Under the pieces are notes generated by a model. It ran no database searches. It saw nothing but the letters and a program-made list of their open reading frames with translations, and was not told the origin of the DNA. A DNA stretch of 64,000 bases. It comes from Todiramphus chloris collaris. Lineage: Eukaryota > Chordata > Aves > Coraciiformes > Alcedinidae. This document shows positions 37,417 to 49,195 of this stretch, one piece after another (position 1 is the stretch's first letter; each line of letters begins with the position of its first letter). A program made the position numbers and the translations under genes. The stretch lies in assembly GCA_025345505.1 (NCBI GenBank), contig JANVCC010000048.1:4926888-4990887 (forward strand), written 5' to 3'.

Positions 37417-40400
37417 TGATTTCCCTACATGGCATTAGGGATGATGGTATCTCAATTTTTACAGAGAAGAAACTGGCTCTTTCAAAAGCAGAGGATTCTT
37501 TCAGCAATGCTGGCACTGCCACGTCAGTGTGAGGCAGTTTGGACCTTACTTTTCAGAGGACTTTGCATTTATACAACTTTTTATATATTCAAAGCATGCT
37601 TGTGCTCATTCCAAATGTGCTCAGAGCCCAGGTACTGTGCTCAGAGCCTGTGTGCCAGAGCAACTCGAAACAGAGAGATCACCTCTAAAATAAGTGACCT
37701 TCCAGGATCACATAAAAAGACTCCTTGGAAGAGACAGAATAAAATCCAGTCTTTCAGTGAAGGTTTCAAATGCATTAGAGAGAGTGCTTTTGATTCCTGC
37801 AGTCCTCTACTTAAATTACTACGCTTTCCAGCAATTAAGGCAAGGCTTCTGGAGGCAACAGCTTCCTTTAATAAACACCCCTGATTCATTCTCTGGGCAC
37901 CATTCCTCCTGAGTAAAAATGCTGTGATCACATAATTAAAGATCTTATCATTATGCACACATGCAAGGGACAAATTAAAACAGTTTTGAACAATCTTCAT
38001 TCTGACATTTTCCAACTTTTTTTGATTCTCAACTTTCAAAGTCAAGTGTTTGATTTCAAAGAACGTTTTAATATTCTTTAACAGAAACGATGGTTAAAAA
38101 ACAATCAAACCCAGTAAATTACTGCATTTTTAGCTAATTGAAATTAAAATCCCATTACATGGTACCATGCTGATGCCTGCAAAGCTTAGCTTTAGCAATG
38201 CAGATCTGATCCTGGTGCCCTACTGATTAAGGGGTGGTAGTAGCAAGCTGTTATCTCGCTTTGCTTCAGACATGTTTTGACTACACATTTCACAGCTCTT
38301 TGAAGACATTAAAGAAACCCTGGAACTATGGCACCCAGTATCCAACTCTAGGGGTAACCATCCTCCCTCAGCTAGCTTCTCCAGTTCAGTCCTACAGCCA
38401 GATTTGTACCTTCCCTAGCTGCACTTCATTTGGGGTGTTTTCTCCTCTCATCCTTGATGTTTCCTCAGAATAGCCACCACTGAAAGAAGAGGACAACAAG
38501 CTCACGGACCTCACTTGGTGCCTGGCACCACAGTAACTGCTGAATTCAGAAGGAATAAATTTAATGAAACCATTTTGGATAGTGACTAGACTATACTCAA
38601 TACAAAAGCAATATGTAGAGATTACTGCTTACAGCTCCTGAAAGAAATTCAATTGAAAATACATGAATGATGACTTCAAGGACCTTCTAGCTTGGCCAAA
38701 TATTTCAATCAGGGAAAAAAAAACAGCACATGTAAAACCTCAATTAGAATAACAGTCACAGCTTTCCACTGAACCAACTACAAATATTTCAAACTTCAGT
38801 AATATTTATTTTTAGTTAATGTCATTTCAAAGTAGCAACTCCCTAAACAAAATAATTCAGCCTGGATCTCAGAAAACTGGCAGAACAGCAATCAATGTCT
38901 CCGTGATGAGACGCTGCTCTGTGAAAAGCAAGGATGGCTGGAGAGGTTACAGTGCCCTCGGCCATCGCCGCTCCAGGGACGGCCAACAGCAGCTGGGGAG
39001 AACAAGCAAACTGCTGAAGGGAATCTTATCCTCAACTATTAAAGCTAAATTTGACTCTGATCATGAACCATGGCTGTGAGCCTTTGAAAACATCAAAATA
39101 TACGTTATTACATTAAAGAGTTTCGTTATTAATTTCAGCTTTACTTTCACAGATGAATAGAAAAGGCGGCCTCATTTTCAACGTAGGTATTACAAATGAC
39201 ACTAAAGACTAAGTATTTATTCAATAAGAATAATTTTTTATACCATTACTCTCTATCTTCTAAAATAAAGATGAAATATTCATTAAAAACCAGTACATGA
39301 CAAATGCATCTTATGAACCATAATGACTTGTTTTCCCGTGGCTCACTTTCTTGCTGCGGTATCCTGGGTCTTGAAGAATAAATGAGTATCTCTAGTTGAA
39401 GCTTTCACTGCTCTAAGAGTAAATGACTGCAAAATTGCAGAAAATAAGCTTTGCTTTCTGGATTTTTACAGCCCTAAATGCAGGAAAGATGTACACTGCT
39501 GTGCAATTCTGATTCAAAAAATAAGTATGTTCAAATGGAATTAGCAATTAAAGAGTTAAAACAGAGAAATATATTATTTTGCTGATTGAATACAGTTAGG
39601 AAAGCATGATACATCTGTCTAGTCCAATCCAAACATGGTATTTAGAAGGAAAAGAATCCTTAGTTCTCTGATTTAAAACCAATGAACCCAAGAAATTGAA
39701 GTTGAAAACTAATATCGTGGTGATGAAAGACTAAAGGGCTCACTGTTGCCATAGCATATGCTATAAGGGAAGAGTACCAAAAGTTGAAGGACCTGGGTGG
39801 CAACAGAAGCAAAGCTTCTCAGAAAGCTGGCAGCAGGTACCCAGCTCACCGCTCTCTCATCCAGATCTGCCCTCAGAATCATTAGGTGACATGAAAGATG
39901 ACATCCCCAACACAAGGAACGACCCATATCACTCAAATTCTGATAGGAATTTACTCACCTCAACAAGAGAAAGAGTATATGGTGGAACGTGTATTGGAAT
40001 AATTTGGGATCAGATGGCAACAGCACAGAACTGCACTAGATAGAGGACAGGCTTCAACAGAACCAATCTATAATCTCCAGTATGTATCACTGGGATCTGA
40101 AGTGCAGGGAGGGAAGGATGCTTTCCTTCAATACTTGCCAGTGCTCACCGTCTTTTATGTAGAGTCTGGTCTAATGTTCTTACTACGTGTCTCTTCTATA
40201 GCCCTCCATTCTAAATCCAAAATCCTACCCACTTCCTTCACAACAATATAGCTTTTAGGAATTTGTGAGTTAATACAAACACCCCTGAATTTCTTTAAGA
40301 TGTTGGACACACGTAACCAGCACATTTGAGTTGTGTGGGCTTAGTATCTCAACACTGAAATGGCTGGAGATCTAGAACAGATGTGAGGAATTCTGATCTT

Positions 40401-41282
40401 TTAGAAATCCTACTTCTAGAAGCTCTTCCAAGTTCTAATAAAAGAAAATATTGACAGTTTATTTGTAAATATTTTTAGAAAAGAAACCTTTGATTCTATA
40501 AACATGAACAAGTCCTGTGCTCTGTGAAGTGGATTCTTGGTTCCTGGATTTCTGCTCTGACAGCCTACAATCGTCTCTGGGAAACCATTTAGTCTCTGTC
40601 AGCTCAACTGAAAATCTTCATCTTGGTGTTATTTTGCTCCAGTCTTAAAAATATTTTAAGCAAAATATATTGCAAAGGCAGAAACCTGATAATTTAGCAT
40701 TCGCTATTAAATTAGATTTTAGGCTATACTATTGATTTTATTACTACTCCTGAACGAAATGCCATACTTCTGCCTCTCCACTGATAAGGTGTCAAGTATC
40801 TTTAGTAAAGTTAGAGCTTTACGGGTTTTTCATATTTTTCCTCTCAGTTTAATACCTGAAATGAAGAAGTACTTTCCATGCAATAATTCTAATAGTACAA
40901 ATCATATTCTGAGACTTTTCTGGACTGCTAAAATTAATTAAACTGCTACTACTAGAGGTTTATTTTCTGTAACCCCACAAGTGCCATTTCTGAACGGTAC
41001 CAATCAGCTCAGTACTCATCACAGGACCCTGCTCCTCCCTCCACGTACGTTGCTTCCCTGTTATCTACCTAGAATTTTATTTGCCTTACCACTGCTTTGC
41101 AAGCTCCACCACTATTTCCCAAAGAAGTACAAGCAGCCCTTTGTGAAATCATGTCCCAGCCTCCATCAAGCAGCAGGGTGACTTCCCGCAGTATGGGGAC
41201 AGCCAGCAGCTCTACAGAGGGGAGCGGAGCCAGCAGAAAGCATTGTGTTAGGCAGCTACAATGCAGTACAGATACTATAGTA

Positions 41283-41352
41283 AAAATACACGACTATAAA
41301 ATACACTACAGTCAAAATACACTACAATGTGTAGTGTAAAAATACACTACCA
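41283..41352. repeat. Short tandem repeat of AAAATACACTAC units with a hairpin
   Basis: Four copies of a unit starting AAAATACAC lie 15-25 bp apart. One copy is followed by its own reverse complement, ACACTACA-ATG-TGTAGTGT at 41319-41337, a perfect 8-bp stem with a 3-base loop. Confidence 0.8.
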
Positions 41353-42392
41353 TGAGAGCTCGTTATGCGGAAAGCATAAGGAAATGGTATTATACTCAAT
41401 TAAATCATTCAAGAGAAATAAACCCAAACAACCCTGTCAGAGATTAGTTGCTGAAATAGCCCACTTTAAATTTAATTTAAAAACATCCTTGTAATTTTGC
41501 AGGAAAGTCATTCTGCTTTTAAGAACAGTATATATGCTACAATTGTGGAGAATGGAACTATATTTTATGTATAAAAGCTTGGCTCAGAGTTTATTATACA
41601 CACGTGAGCGTGCTCACACAGAAGGGAAACTGGATTCAGTCCCTTCTCTGCCTGAAAGGGATCAAACTCACATCTCCAACGTGTGTTTGTATAAATACAT
41701 GAATCATTGTAAAAAAGTCAGTCTAAATATTTACACGTACCAAACGTGCTTCTGATAATTTTAACTATTGAAAGCCCCTTTCCGAATGTTTTCACACCTC
41801 TTAACTAAATACTAATGTCCAGTTCCACGCAGCTTGATGTATGCTGAACATCCTGACACGATCAAAACCAGAAAATCCAACAATCTTTCTGCCCACTGAG
41901 GTACATAAATCATCTCAATGCACATGCACTGGATTATTTGGTCTTCTGGTCAACTCAAAGAAACTTTTGAGTTTAAAAGTAATGCTTTGCAAGTGGACTA
42001 CCTACTAAACCAAAAGTGAGACCGAACGCTTGGCTTGGCTTACACAACAAACATTAAAATCAGTGGTGGAAATACAAATTTTCTGCTTGTCAGTTAGAAA
42101 TCATGGTTTTAAAATCAATCCCTATTTGACCTTAAAAACAAACTGACCCTTGAGGTTGAATTTTTCTACTGATATGGCAAAGTCTGGAGCAAAGCCTGAT
42201 GATCTAAGTCAGGACTGGTTCCCCAGCATTTGGGTAACGGCTACAGCTCTGGCATGAGACTCTGAAATGACCTAAGTGATACTTGGAGCAAATCTGGCAA
42301 ACGTTCCAGCCTCAGTTATTAATTTTTGTGCAGCATGCCTTTGTTCATCTGATCATTAGTTTGACTTAGGATTAACTTAAGTCTCATATGAA

Positions 42393-43091
42393 GAGTGGCT
42401 GGAAAGCTGCCCAGCAGAAAAGGACCCGGGGGTGTTGGTCAGTAGCCTGCTGAATATGAGCCAGCACTGTGCCCAGGTGGCCAAGAAGGCCAGCAGCATC
42501 CTGGTCTGTATGAGAAATAGTGTGGCCAGCAGGACTAGGGAAGTTGTGATCCCCTGTACTTGCCGTTGGTGAGGCCACACCTCAAATACTGTGTTCAGTT
42601 TTGGGCACTGCAGTGGAAGAAAGACCCTGAGGTGCTGGAGTGTGTCCAAAGAAGGGCACCAAAGCTGGTGAAGGGTCTAGAGAACAAGTCTTATGAGGAA
42701 TGGCTGAGAGAACTGGGGTTGTATGGTGTGGAGGCTGAGAGGTGTCCACCTTATTGCTCTCTAGAACTACCTGAAAGGAGGTTGGAGCTATGTGGGGATC
42801 GGTCTGTCCTCCCAAGTTAGTAGTGATACGATAACAGGAAACGGCCTCAAGTTGCACCAGGGGAGGTTTAGATTGGATACTAGGGAAAACCTCTTCACCA
42901 AAAGTGTTGTCAAGCCCTGGACCAGGCTTCCCAGGGAAGCGGTGGAGTCACCATCCCTGGAGGTATTTAAGAGACACATAGGTGTGGTGCTTAAGGATCT
43001 GGTTTAGTGGTGACCTGGCAGTGAGGGGCTAATGGTTGGACTTGATGATCTTAAAGGTCTGTTCCAAACAGGACGATTCTATGATTCTATA
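42393..43091 (+). mobile_element. CR1 LINE 3' fragment with reverse-transcriptase ORF end
   Basis: The segment GTGCCCAGGTGGCCAAGAAG encodes the CR1 CAQVAKKA region, and [19 protein letters not shown] follows. The UTR blocks GGGGAGGTTTAGATTGGAT and GGTTGGACTTGATGATCTT lead to an ATTCTATGATTCTATATG tail. Frames are broken. It is antisense to ZEB1. Confidence 0.94.
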
Positions 43092-44606
43092 TGAACAGTT
43101 ATATTAGAACAGGACAGTTTGGTAGTGGCTGCAACACACCTAAGTGTGCTCCCACTAAGAGTGCTCCCAGAACGTTCTCATTTTGTATAAAGAACAGGCA
43201 TGCTTCCAAGTCAGAGCACATTGAGTGATGACAATCAGGAGATTCACTTCAAAACCACAGACCTGATCTGGATTAAGACACCGAAGGATGTGCACCTGCA
43301 GCCAAACACCTGTGGAAGGGACTCGTATTTCTTGCCCGCAATGTCTGAAGGAGAAAACTTTCCATTGCTTATTCCATTATAAAAATGATTGAATGAGACT
43401 GGCACCAAAATCTCAGTCTGTAGAGGGGAGGGACCTTGTTGGCCATCTGCCCTGTTCCTCACTCTGACAAGCAACCAGGTCATATACTCCCTTTCAAAAT
43501 TTGCTTTTTGAAGGGATCAAACAAATTCTTGACAGACTCCTGAGTGAAGGACATACGAGCAATTGAAAGAAAAGCTGTATGTGGTCTCTCTAGACAGCCA
43601 AGACCTTGTGGTGACAGATGCTGGCCAGAATCAGTAACCACCATCTGCCAGAGATGAGAGAGGATGAGGTTGTACAAGTTCTGTGGATTGAATCCCATAT
43701 GGCTCAAAAAGAGCCCAGACCTATACGGCTACCAAACAACCCGACAGAGAAGCTGCAATAGCAACACAGGAAAGCTTGAAAAGGACCTGTGGGAGGCAGA
43801 AGAATGATGGCACAGAAGACATGGATGCCAGTGAGTACCCAAATAACTCAGCACTGCAGTGCAGGATTGAAGATGGGTAAGTGGCAACGGACCTGGAGGC
43901 CTGGTAACGAGTTGCCATATGCAGTACATGCAGTCCAGTGGAAAAGAGATCACCATCACCTCCTTCCCTTCGGGTTGCTTCTGGAATGAAAACATTTTGT
44001 TCCACTCGCTCGAAGTATCTTCAGATAAGCATGGTTGTTCTCATCTGCAGTGCTGATTGGCATCAGCTCTGAACATCACCAAGTATTATCTTGTAAGATA
44101 GCTGACCTCAGCAACCGTATGTGTTCAGGTAACTCCTGAGATTGCCGACGAGCTCAACTGGGGACGCTGGTTTCACACACATTAGAAAGGATCATCAAAA
44201 CTACACAGGGAGACCTCTCAACAAGAAGCCTTAGTACAAAGGATTGCTGGGTCACCAAGTGGGAGCTCTTAAGGTTATAGTTTTAACTGTCCATCACCTG
44301 AGCAGTACTATCACAGCAGCTGTACAGTGGGATGCTATAGAAGCTTCTCCTAGAAATGCTGGACTGCAAATGCCACTTTGAACGGCTTTCCAGATGCTGT
44401 AATGCTACGTGTTAAAAATTTATAGAATCTATAAGGGTAGGAAACTACTTTACAATCAGCTCCAGTGCTCATATGAGAATTTATTTGCATGCAGAACTGA
44501 CAGGAGTCCAGAGATGAGAAGTACAGAGTACAGACAAGTATTACAAGTATTTAGTCTTGGGCCAACACTAATTTTAAAATACAGGAAAACACGTGTTTAT
44601 GTTTTT

Positions 44607-44624
44607 ATACATACATGTATGTAT
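44607..44624. repeat. 18-bp perfect palindrome
   Basis: ATACATACATGTATGTAT reads the same on both strands. It lies in an AT-rich stretch and is probably a simple-repeat product. Confidence 0.75.
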
Positions 44625-45342
44625 TTACAGATATATTTTCAGATTTGATAGCCTAAAATCAGATTTGGAAATGTGTAACTATATATAGGTATACATATAC
44701 CTGTATCATCATATAAAAACAATCTGAGTGGGAAATATATTGATCTTATTAGGCTACTTCAGGGAAGAAACATAATTTTCAGCATGCTACTTTGAGACTG
44801 CATTACTCTGCAGCCCTGTGCTACAGAAGCTTTATAGCTCTGCAAAACTAAGGCTTTCAGTGAAACAGCAGGACCTGCAATGGTAATTTCTCTGTGGGAT
44901 TTGCAAATGATGATGCTTTTTCTAATGAAAAAGCTAACTAGTGGCCAAACATTCTCTCCTTCTAGTCTCTGGATTGATGTAAATTCTACATGCAAATAAG
45001 AAAATTCTCAGTGGCAGCATAATTTGAAAAATGGTATTATTACAAGGTGCTTATAGGTTTGGAATACTAAAAATGGTCCCAGAAGAAAAAAAAATAACAT
45101 TCAGAAACAAGACAGCCAAAGTTATATAAACCCAACCCCCCCATATCCTTTGCCTGTTATCACCATTGTGCAAGCCAAGGTTGCTGAGCTTTCTACAAAT
45201 GAGAACTTAACTCCGTCTGTGTAATTCCATGTCAACTGCTGCTGTCAGGAAGTTTTACAGGAGCTTAAATTGAGTTTAATACTTTAAAGGAAGTATTTAC
45301 AAAACCTTAAAGTAGTGAACAGAAAGCACCAGATCCTCTCCC

Positions 45343-45345
<3 letters not shown>

Positions 45346-45375
<30 letters not shown>
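45346..45375. repeat. Poly-T tract
   Basis: About 30 T in a row on the plus strand; the longest homopolymer in the window. Confidence 0.95.
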
Positions 45376-45378
<3 letters not shown>

Positions 45379-46990
45379 CTATTGGAAAATAAGAATTTCA
45401 ATAATTTCCTTGCAGCTTTAACCATTTGGCAGGGGAGCAGCCATACCTGGGTTCACTTTCTCTCTCACAGCTCCCCCATTTTATATCCTGCCCCTCAGGC
45501 AGCCTCATAAATCGCAGAAAAGTGTTCACTCATCATAGATGACAAAACATCTCCTGTGCACCATGGAAGTTCTTACACGTATTTCTGTCTGACAATGCAT
45601 GTGGACAAAAGAAATATCAAATAGAAGGTATGGGAAGCCACATAGCGCTTGGGCAGGAACTTTTGACTAAATCTCCTGTTTTCTGCTCTTTTTTATCTTT
45701 CTAAAGAACATACATAATTTTCCCATAGAATTACACTGACAGAAATATCAAACTGATAAAATCCTGATGTTTATGATTTTTAAGAAAACCAAACCCTGAA
45801 TTTTCAAAGAATATACTGTGGGGACCAGTTGTGGGCAGGCAGCGATGCTCTAGTCATTCTCTGCTCCAAATGAGGCAAAAAGTAGGAAACTTTCCCTCAT
45901 GTCCTATTTCATCCCAGGCAAGTTTGCATTTCTGTCACCAGTATGAATTTTATTGTCTATCATTTTACTCAGAAGACTGGAAAAATGAATCTACACATCT
46001 GACTGGTGTCCCTCACAGCCAAGTACAGTCTTGACAGCCACAACAGTTTACTGCTTCTGAGACAACTGAGAATGGTGATCATTAAAATTAAGCCCAAGAT
46101 GTATAAGTATCTGAGAAGCCCTCACCTTGTAGTATCCCCAATTACTGGAAACAGTAAACTATAACTAACTGAGGAGAGGCTGAGAGGAAGAAGTATGTCC
46201 ATGGGTTACACAGTTTGTTTTACTCTTCAAAAATGATCTGTCCACTGGTGACTGTATCACTCTATTCTACGTTCAAAATGCTCTCTTTACAAGATGACCA
46301 CATTGTTTCCACACAGTTCATACTCCAGATGCTTGACATTTCTTTCCTTTATAAAACTTCTCACATCTAAATTCAAGTTAGCTAAGAGAAGTATTTAAAG
46401 GCAAGAGCATTAATTACTTTCTCAGAGACAGATTTTTAAAAATAAAGGATTTGTAACTACAGTAAAAATTAACTCTTCCATGCAAATAAATGTCACCAAA
46501 TTTAAAATGAGCCGCAGAAAACTGTCTCCTCATTAATTGCTACTCGGAACCAATGGGTCCTGGTGCTAGGCACCAGTGGGTACCAAACACTCAGGAGAAT
46601 GTGCTCAGTTTCAAAATGACATACATGTTCCCTCATACTGACAAACTTGCTAAAAAACTGCAAAATCCCATTTCTGCTTATACCTGAATACAGCTGTAAT
46701 AGAGTTGCTTTAAATTTGCCCTCCTTAAAGACTCAATCTGAATTTCAGTTTGATAATTACCTCAATCTACACTCAAAAACTCAACAGCAGTGGTTTAGCA
46801 TTATATATAAGAACTCGGGTTAGTACAAATTATCAACTGTAAGCAACAATCACTTGATGGTGTTGACTCAATCCCCGTGTGAAATAATCCCACTCTCGTG
46901 GCACTCTGGCATGGGTTACAGAGCATTCACTGAACTGGCCTGAATTTTGTGCCATGAATTCATGAATTCAGGTATTGCTGGGCCAGGTTA

Positions 46991-47095
46991 GAATAGAATC
47001 ATAGAATCACAGAATCACTAAGGTTGGAAATGACCTTCAGTCAGATGACCTTCAGGGTCATCAAGTCCAACCGTCTACTAAATATTACCAGGACC
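46991..47095 (-). mobile_element. CR1 LINE tail fragment
   Basis: GAATCATAGAATCACAGAAT is the inverted tail repeat, followed by AAGGTTGGAAATGACCTTCA and TCATCAAGTCCAACCGTC. A GATGACCTTCAG segment is doubled inside it (47030-47056), lengthening this copy relative to the others. Confidence 0.88.
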
Positions 47096-48213
47096 ACAAT
47101 TCTTAAGTAAAGGTTAATTCTTCAGGAAGACAAAATTGTATAACATCATTACCTGAGTTTATATACAGTAAATATTCATTCCACTAATACAGTCTGTACT
47201 ACAGGAGTATCCTTTTGCCTTATTGAGATCCTCTTAGATACAAGACAGAAGAACAATACCCCGAGTGCCACATTTTATATACAAGAAAAGCCTATTACAG
47301 CAATCCTTTCTTGCCCCCAAAGTTTTATGATTATTGTAAGGTACCATTAGAAAAGTCCTCTGCATCAAGAAAGTTATATACATGGCAGAGATATCATAAA
47401 TAATATTCCTGATGAAGCCCTGACATTTTTCTTTACTCACTCCTGAACAGAACAATAAATCATGCAACATCAAGCAGATGTTGCAGATATATTATTAAAT
47501 TCTCAAAATAAATGTATTTAGAAAGTATAATTTTATTTTCATTGCATATTTCACAGAATTTTTCTTAATGTCTAAGTAATTTCTTAAATGTACCTCTTGA
47601 AAGAGCTACTTTGTCAAATACAGGGTGGTCAGGTATTTATTCTCACTCTAAGTGTAAACACTCCAGTATTCAAATAACTTCCCTGGCTGTCCTCTGCTTA
47701 TGATGCAGGAGAAAGGACTTTTGGGGGCATTTGTTTTGTTTTGTTTTTTTCAACATGACAAGCTATATTTTGGCATCACTCTGTTTTCACATAATTGCAG
47801 AAGAGCATTTTTAATGGTGCTCTAGGTTTAAGTTTTCAAAATACGGGTCCTGACTTTCTGCATTCAAGGTAACTTGTGAAGATTATATGTTGTTGTCATG
47901 AAAGATTGTTATGTTGAACAATCCTAATTCACTTTTCCTGAAAATAAAGATTACAAAGAGATGTTAGACTACCAAAATGTAGACACAACCAGTTTTAGAA
48001 TGGAATTTGGATGATCTGGTTTGCTTCGTGTGGCTTTGCATCTTGAATAACATGAGTTTAATACTCACATTCATATATGACATGAACATATTTTTTTATA
48101 TTTTTTTTTGCATTTATATTCACAGCTAATCAACCAAAACATTGGCAGTACAAAATTACTTTCTGGGAGTGATATGACAAGTTCCAAGTCTCTCCAATTT
48201 TTAATTATCTGCT

Positions 48214-48270
48214 ATATTTTTACAATACTCATTTTTACATTACAGATTTTTCACATTACTGATTTTCAAT
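48214..48270. repeat. Imperfect 15-17 bp tandem repeat
   Basis: Three to four units of the form TTTTT-ACATTAC-AGA, with small differences between copies. Confidence 0.6.
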
Positions 48271-48738
48271 TCTTTTAAACATATCACTTCACTGACCATT
48301 TAATATTATTTATTTGTGTGAAGTGGGAAATAAAGCATCACCTGAATTCTAAATGTGACTTGTTCATCTTGCAAGATAATGAACAGCTATCATTCCCAGA
48401 AACCTACTCCAGTGTAGGAACACAAATTAAGAGACAGTAAAAAAACCACGCAGTGGATTTGCAGTGTTTGACTGGGTTTCAAGAGTGGACATTCCCTGGT
48501 GTTCCACTGAAGAAGGTGGATACATGAGGCTATGAAAGGTCCCATCCTGTTTAAATGGACGTACAGAGATTAATTTTCAAAAGATGTGATCCATACAGAT
48601 AATATGCCTTGCTAAAAAGACAGTGGAAAATTGTATGTTAGTGAATTTTTACACGTTTAAACAGAACTTTGTATACTTATACAATTCAGAATGAAACCTA
48701 ATGGATATTTCTAACATTCTATTCAGGAAATAAACATG

Positions 48739-49195
48739 TGTCCTGGTTTTGCTGGGCTAGAATCATAGTGCAGCCACGGTATGCAGGCTATGAGCAGTTT
48801 TGAGTCTGCCAGGAGCTTAAGCTGGGAGAGGCAAAAACCAGGGCAGGTGCCCGGGGTTGTCTCAGAAGCATATCCCATGCATCATGCTGATTATAAAGGG
48901 GGAGGTTTGCTGAGGACAGGGGCTCCTGCTCCTCCTCCCTTTATCAGGGGTGACCATCCCTGGAGGGGCTTGCTCATCGTTCTGCTCCTGTCAGCTGCTT
49001 TCCCATTTGTTGTGACTACCATGCATTCACTGGGATAAGTAGAATACTTGTATTACTATTAATATTAGTTTGGCAGTTTCATTAAATCCATTTTCATTTC
49101 AACCTGTGTGTCTCCTCTCCTTTTCCTGATCCCCCTTCTAGGCTGAGGAGGGGCCATCAGGTGACAGAGAAACTGCTATAGTCTAGCCCCAGACA
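48739..49195 (+). mobile_element. Solo LTR, avian ERVL-like, antisense to ZEB1
   Basis: It begins TGTCCTGGTTTTGCTGGG and ends CTAGCCCCAGACA. The terminal inverted repeat is partial. CATG flanks both ends (ACATG if one base is shared), consistent with a target duplication. Inside, a TATAAAG box lies at 48892-48898 and an ATTAAA signal at 49081-49086, followed by the pyrimidine-rich segment CTCCTCTCCTTTTCCTGATC expected of U5. No internal retroviral genes are present. The layout (TATA, R, signal, U5) matches an LTR of the same broad family as the element at 20978-21283; family naming is from memory. Confidence 0.78.

Noticed and set aside
37429-37884. 151-codon plus-strand open frame in intron 1
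   Set aside because: It has no recognised domain, and an equally long open frame overlaps it on the opposite strand.
43729-44005. Overlapping frames of 88 and 94 codons on the minus strand
   Set aside because: Two frames open over the same bases with no recognised domain; kept only as part of an unassigned segment.
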